Source of the DNA: UBA5177 sp002413265
GTDB lineage: Bacteria > Chloroflexota > UBA5177
DNA length: 5,727 bases
Reading direction: 5' to 3'
NCBI GenBank assembly: GCA_036752825.1
Contig: DAIORV010000141.1
Span: 1-5,727, forward strand
The notes below the pieces were generated by a model. It was not told the DNA's origin. It did no database searches and saw only the letters and a list, made by a program, of their open reading frames with translations. The translations under genes and the position numbers were made by a program. This document shows, one piece after another, positions 3,437 through 5,727 of this stretch (its first letter is position 1; every line of letters starts with the position of its first letter).

Positions 3437-5727
3437 ATGCGCGGTCGCATGGGTTCGTTCAAAGTCCTCATTTCATTGCTGTTTCTTATGGCAACCTTTT
3501 TCGGGATTGCCCCAGGCCGAAGTGCCGCCCTCTTCGGCAGCCTGCACGTCTCCGCCGATTCGAATACCACGGTAACGGTCCACTACCATCGCTTCGCCGG
3601 GGACTATGCGAGCTGGAACCTCTGGATGTGGCCGTTCCAACCGGCCAGTCTTGGCGGTGCGGAGTACGACTTCGACGGGGCGGATAGCTTCGGCAAGGTA
3701 GCGCACGCGCAAGTGCCGGGAGCGAATACCCAGGTCGGCATTATCGTGCGACTGGGAAATTTCCAGGACAAAGACATCAGCCAGGATCGGCACGTCGACA
3801 CGCCCAACCAACACGCGGAAATCTGGCTGATCCAGGGGGACGCGAACATCTATTACAGTCTGGCGGATGCGCAGGCGGCCCTTGCCGAGGCCTCAAAAGT
3901 GAAGCCGGTTCACGCCTTTCTCGACGGCACAAACTGGGCGGCCGTGAAGTTCAGCCACGCGGTGGACGTGACTTCCATCAAGGCGACGGATTTCTCGGTC
4001 AAGGATCTGGACACGGGACAGAGCGTTGCCGTCACCGGTGCGGGAGCTTTGTATCCGGCTGACGGAGCCACAACGGATGTGATCAAGGTCAGTCTCGGCG
4101 TGGCGCCCGTCGTGACGCACCGTCTGCAAGTCTCGTATTCCACCTACATTCCCATCGATCTCGTCCCGCGGCTGGTTCTGAACGATCCGAGCTATTTCTA
4201 CGGCGGGAACGACCTCGGAGCCACCTACGGCTCGTCCTCCACTAAGTTCCGGCTCTGGGCTCCACTCGCTTCGAAGGTCATCCTGGACGTCTACAAGGAT
4301 GAAGCCGGAACCGTGCTGCAAAACATGAGCATGACGAAGGCTGAGAACGGCACCTGGACCGCCGAGGTTTCAGGCGACTTGAAGAACATGTTCTACGACT
4401 ACACGATCACAAATCTCGGCTCGACTGCCACGGCCGTGGACCCGTACGCGAGGAACATCGCCGTCAACGGTAAATACGGCGCGATCGTCGACCTGTCCGG
4501 CACCAACCCTTCCGGCTGGTCCGCAGATACGCACCGCAAGACAAAAAGCCCAACGGATGCATCTATCTACGAGGTGCATGTGCGCGACTTCTCGATCAAC
4601 CCCGATTCGGGAATGAAGAACAAGGGTAAGTACCTTGCCTTCACCGAGACCGGCACAAAGTCGTCAAAGGGTGTCGTGACGGGTGTGGACAGTCTGAAGC
4701 AGCTTGGTGTGAACTACGTGCAATTTCTGCCCGTGTTCGGCTGCAACAGCGTGGATGAAGTGTCCGGCGGATCGACCGACCTCGTCACTGGCCAGAGCGA
4801 CTTCGCGCGCTACAACTGGTGCTACGATCCGCGGAATTACAACGCTCCGAACGGCGCCTACGCGACCAACCCGCACGGCACTTCACGCATCAGCGAACTT
4901 AAGAGTGCCGTGCAAGCGCTGCACAAGCGAGGCATGGGCGTCATTCTGGACGTGGTCTACAACCACACCAGCTCGCCCTCGGTGTTCGATCCGATCGTGC
5001 CGAACTACTACTACCGCCAGGACTACTCCGGTACGCCCTTCGACTCGTTCGGTCCCAACGTGGCTGCCACGAGGCCGATGGTCTGCAAGTTCATCACCGA
5101 CTCCGTTTCCTACTGGATGAGCGAGTACCACGTCGACGGCTTCCGCTTCGACATCATGAGTGCGCTGGGCAAGACCTGTATGGGCAAGGTTTCCCAGGCT
5201 TTGCACAAGATCAATTCGCACACCGTACTCTACGGAGAGCCATGGCAGCTCTTGCCAACCGACTGGCAGCGCAATCTCGAAGGCGGAGCTGCCGACAGCG
5301 AGCTGACCAAGGGCGTTCAGCAAAACATGGGTCTCGCAGCCTACAACGACGATTTGCGAACGGCAACCGTCAACGATGTCTTCAATGCCAACCTGGAGTT
5401 CGCGACCGGGGATCCTACGAAGGGTCTCGGCGTGATGATCGGAACCGTTGGAGAAACGAACTTCAACAGTTTGATCAAGGGCTGGGCCGCCAAGCCAAGC
5501 GAGGCGCTCAATTACGCCACCAATCACGACAATCAGACCCTTTGGGATCACATTGCCAGAGCCCAGCCTAACGCCCCCGAAGCAACTCGCATCCAGATGG
5601 ACGAGCTCTCACAGGCGATCATCTTCACGTCCCAAGGCATCCCCCTGATGCAGGGAGGCGAGGAGTTTCTGCGGTCGAAGGGCGGCAATGACAACAGCTA
5701 CCAGGCGGGCGACACGGTTAACATGCT
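3437..5727 (+). CDS. pulA: Secreted type I pullulanase (GH13, with CBM41 and CBM48), partial (C-terminus off the right edge)
   Basis: An extracellular debranching enzyme that hydrolyses alpha-1,6 bonds in pullulan, amylopectin and limit dextrins. The window holds 763 residues; related enzymes are often 850-930. A Sec signal peptide (R2, R4, K9, then a hydrophobic core at 10-25) has a probable cleavage site near A30/A31, with no lipobox Cys. CBM41 follows (about 44-150, with YASWNLWMWP at 57-66), then an Ig-like linker domain (about 155-250), a CBM48-type module beginning YGGNDLG (255) and FRLWAP, and the GH13 barrel from YEVHVRDF (378). Catalytic regions are DVVYNH (505-510), DGFRFD with nucleophile D572, YGEPW with acid/base E601, and NHDNQTLWD (696-704) with H697 and transition-state stabiliser D698. 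The GEPW form and the following LTKG...GLA and FATGD segments recall Bacillus acidopullulyticus-type pullulanases. The signature is YNWCYDP (459-465), with Cys in place of the usual Gly. No cysteine occurs before C436. The gene has its own promoter and diverges from the liv genes. Confidence 0.96.
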   Translation, partial: MRGRMGSFKVLISLLFLMATFFGIAPGRSAALFGSLHVSADSNTTVTVHYHRFAGDYASWNLWMWPFQPASLGGAEYDFDGADSFGKVAHAQVPGANTQVGIIVRLGNFQDKDISQDRHVDTPNQHAEIWLIQGDANIYYSLADAQAALAEASKVKPVHAFLDGTNWAAVKFSHAVDVTSIKATDFSVKDLDTGQSVAVTGAGALYPADGATTDVIKVSLGVAPVVTHRLQVSYSTYIPIDLVPRLVLNDPSYFYGGNDLGATYGSSSTKFRLWAPLASKVILDVYKDEAGTVLQNMSMTKAENGTWTAEVSGDLKNMFYDYTITNLGSTATAVDPYARNIAVNGKYGAIVDLSGTNPSGWSADTHRKTKSPTDASIYEVHVRDFSINPDSGMKNKGKYLAFTETGTKSSKGVVTGVDSLKQLGVNYVQFLPVFGCNSVDEVSGGSTDLVTGQSDFARYNWCYDPRNYNAPNGAYATNPHGTSRISELKSAVQALHKRGMGVILDVVYNHTSSPSVFDPIVPNYYYRQDYSGTPFDSFGPNVAATRPMVCKFITDSVSYWMSEYHVDGFRFDIMSALGKTCMGKVSQALHKINSHTVLYGEPWQLLPTDWQRNLEGGAADSELTKGVQQNMGLAAYNDDLRTATVNDVFNANLEFATGDPTKGLGVMIGTVGETNFNSLIKGWAAKPSEALNYATNHDNQTLWDHIARAQPNAPEATRIQMDELSQAIIFTSQGIPLMQGGEEFLRSKGGNDNSYQAGDTVNM

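Noticed and set aside
3893..4321. 142-residue open frame on the minus strand inside the pullulanase gene
   Set aside because: Antisense shadow of the linker and CBM48 coding region, with no recognisable domain.
4883..5551. 222-residue open frame on the minus strand inside the pullulanase gene
   Set aside because: It is antisense to strongly recognised GH13 coding sequence. Its Val/Asp/His-rich composition is typical of a shadow frame in GC-rich DNA.
1..5727. CRISPR array, tRNA or rRNA genes, transposase or attachment sites
   Set aside because: No regular direct repeats, tRNA-like cloverleaf, rRNA sequence or transposase motifs were seen by reading. A covariance-model scan was not possible here.

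Overview
This is a GC-rich (about 60% by eye) bacterial window with five protein-coding genes on the minus strand and one large partial gene on the plus strand, diverging from an intergenic region at about 3204-3436. The organism cannot be named from this sequence. A secreted Sec-dependent enzyme without a lipobox, zinc-finger anti-sigma signalling and TTG starts would fit a GC-rich Gram-positive-like or Chloroflexi-like soil bacterium, but this is only a guess.

Minus strand, in transcription order. A small two-helix membrane protein (3203-2952, TTG start with a strong ribosome binding site) is followed by livG (2895-2050) and livF (2066-1359), which overlap each other. These are the two ATPase subunits of a branched-chain amino acid type (LIV/HAAT) ABC importer. 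No LivH or LivM permease and no LivJ binding protein is present, so these parts must be elsewhere. After a hairpin over the livF stop codon comes an ECF-like promoter that probably begins a separate transcription unit: an ECF sigma factor (1210-677) overlapped by ATGA with a membrane anti-sigma factor (680 to beyond the left edge). The anti-sigma factor has the zinc motif HxxxCxxC, one membrane helix and an outer region with two Asp-box (BNR) repeats, suggesting a beta-propeller sensor outside the membrane.

Plus strand. A good sigma-A-type promoter (TGGACA, 17 bp, TACTAT at 3353-3381), an inverted repeat just upstream of it and a strong ribosome binding site lead into a secreted type I pullulanase (3437 to beyond the right edge). 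It has a signal peptide, a CBM41 starch-binding domain, a linker Ig-like domain, CBM48 and a GH13 catalytic domain with all three catalytic acids. Its signature motif reads YNWCYDP where YNWGYDP is usual.

The pullulanase, the liv ATPases and the sigma/anti-sigma pair look like three separate functional units. I see no evidence of a new defence or mobile system. The least ordinary items are the anti-sigma factor with Asp-box repeats, the ATPases without permeases next to an unknown two-helix protein, and the Cys in the pullulanase signature.
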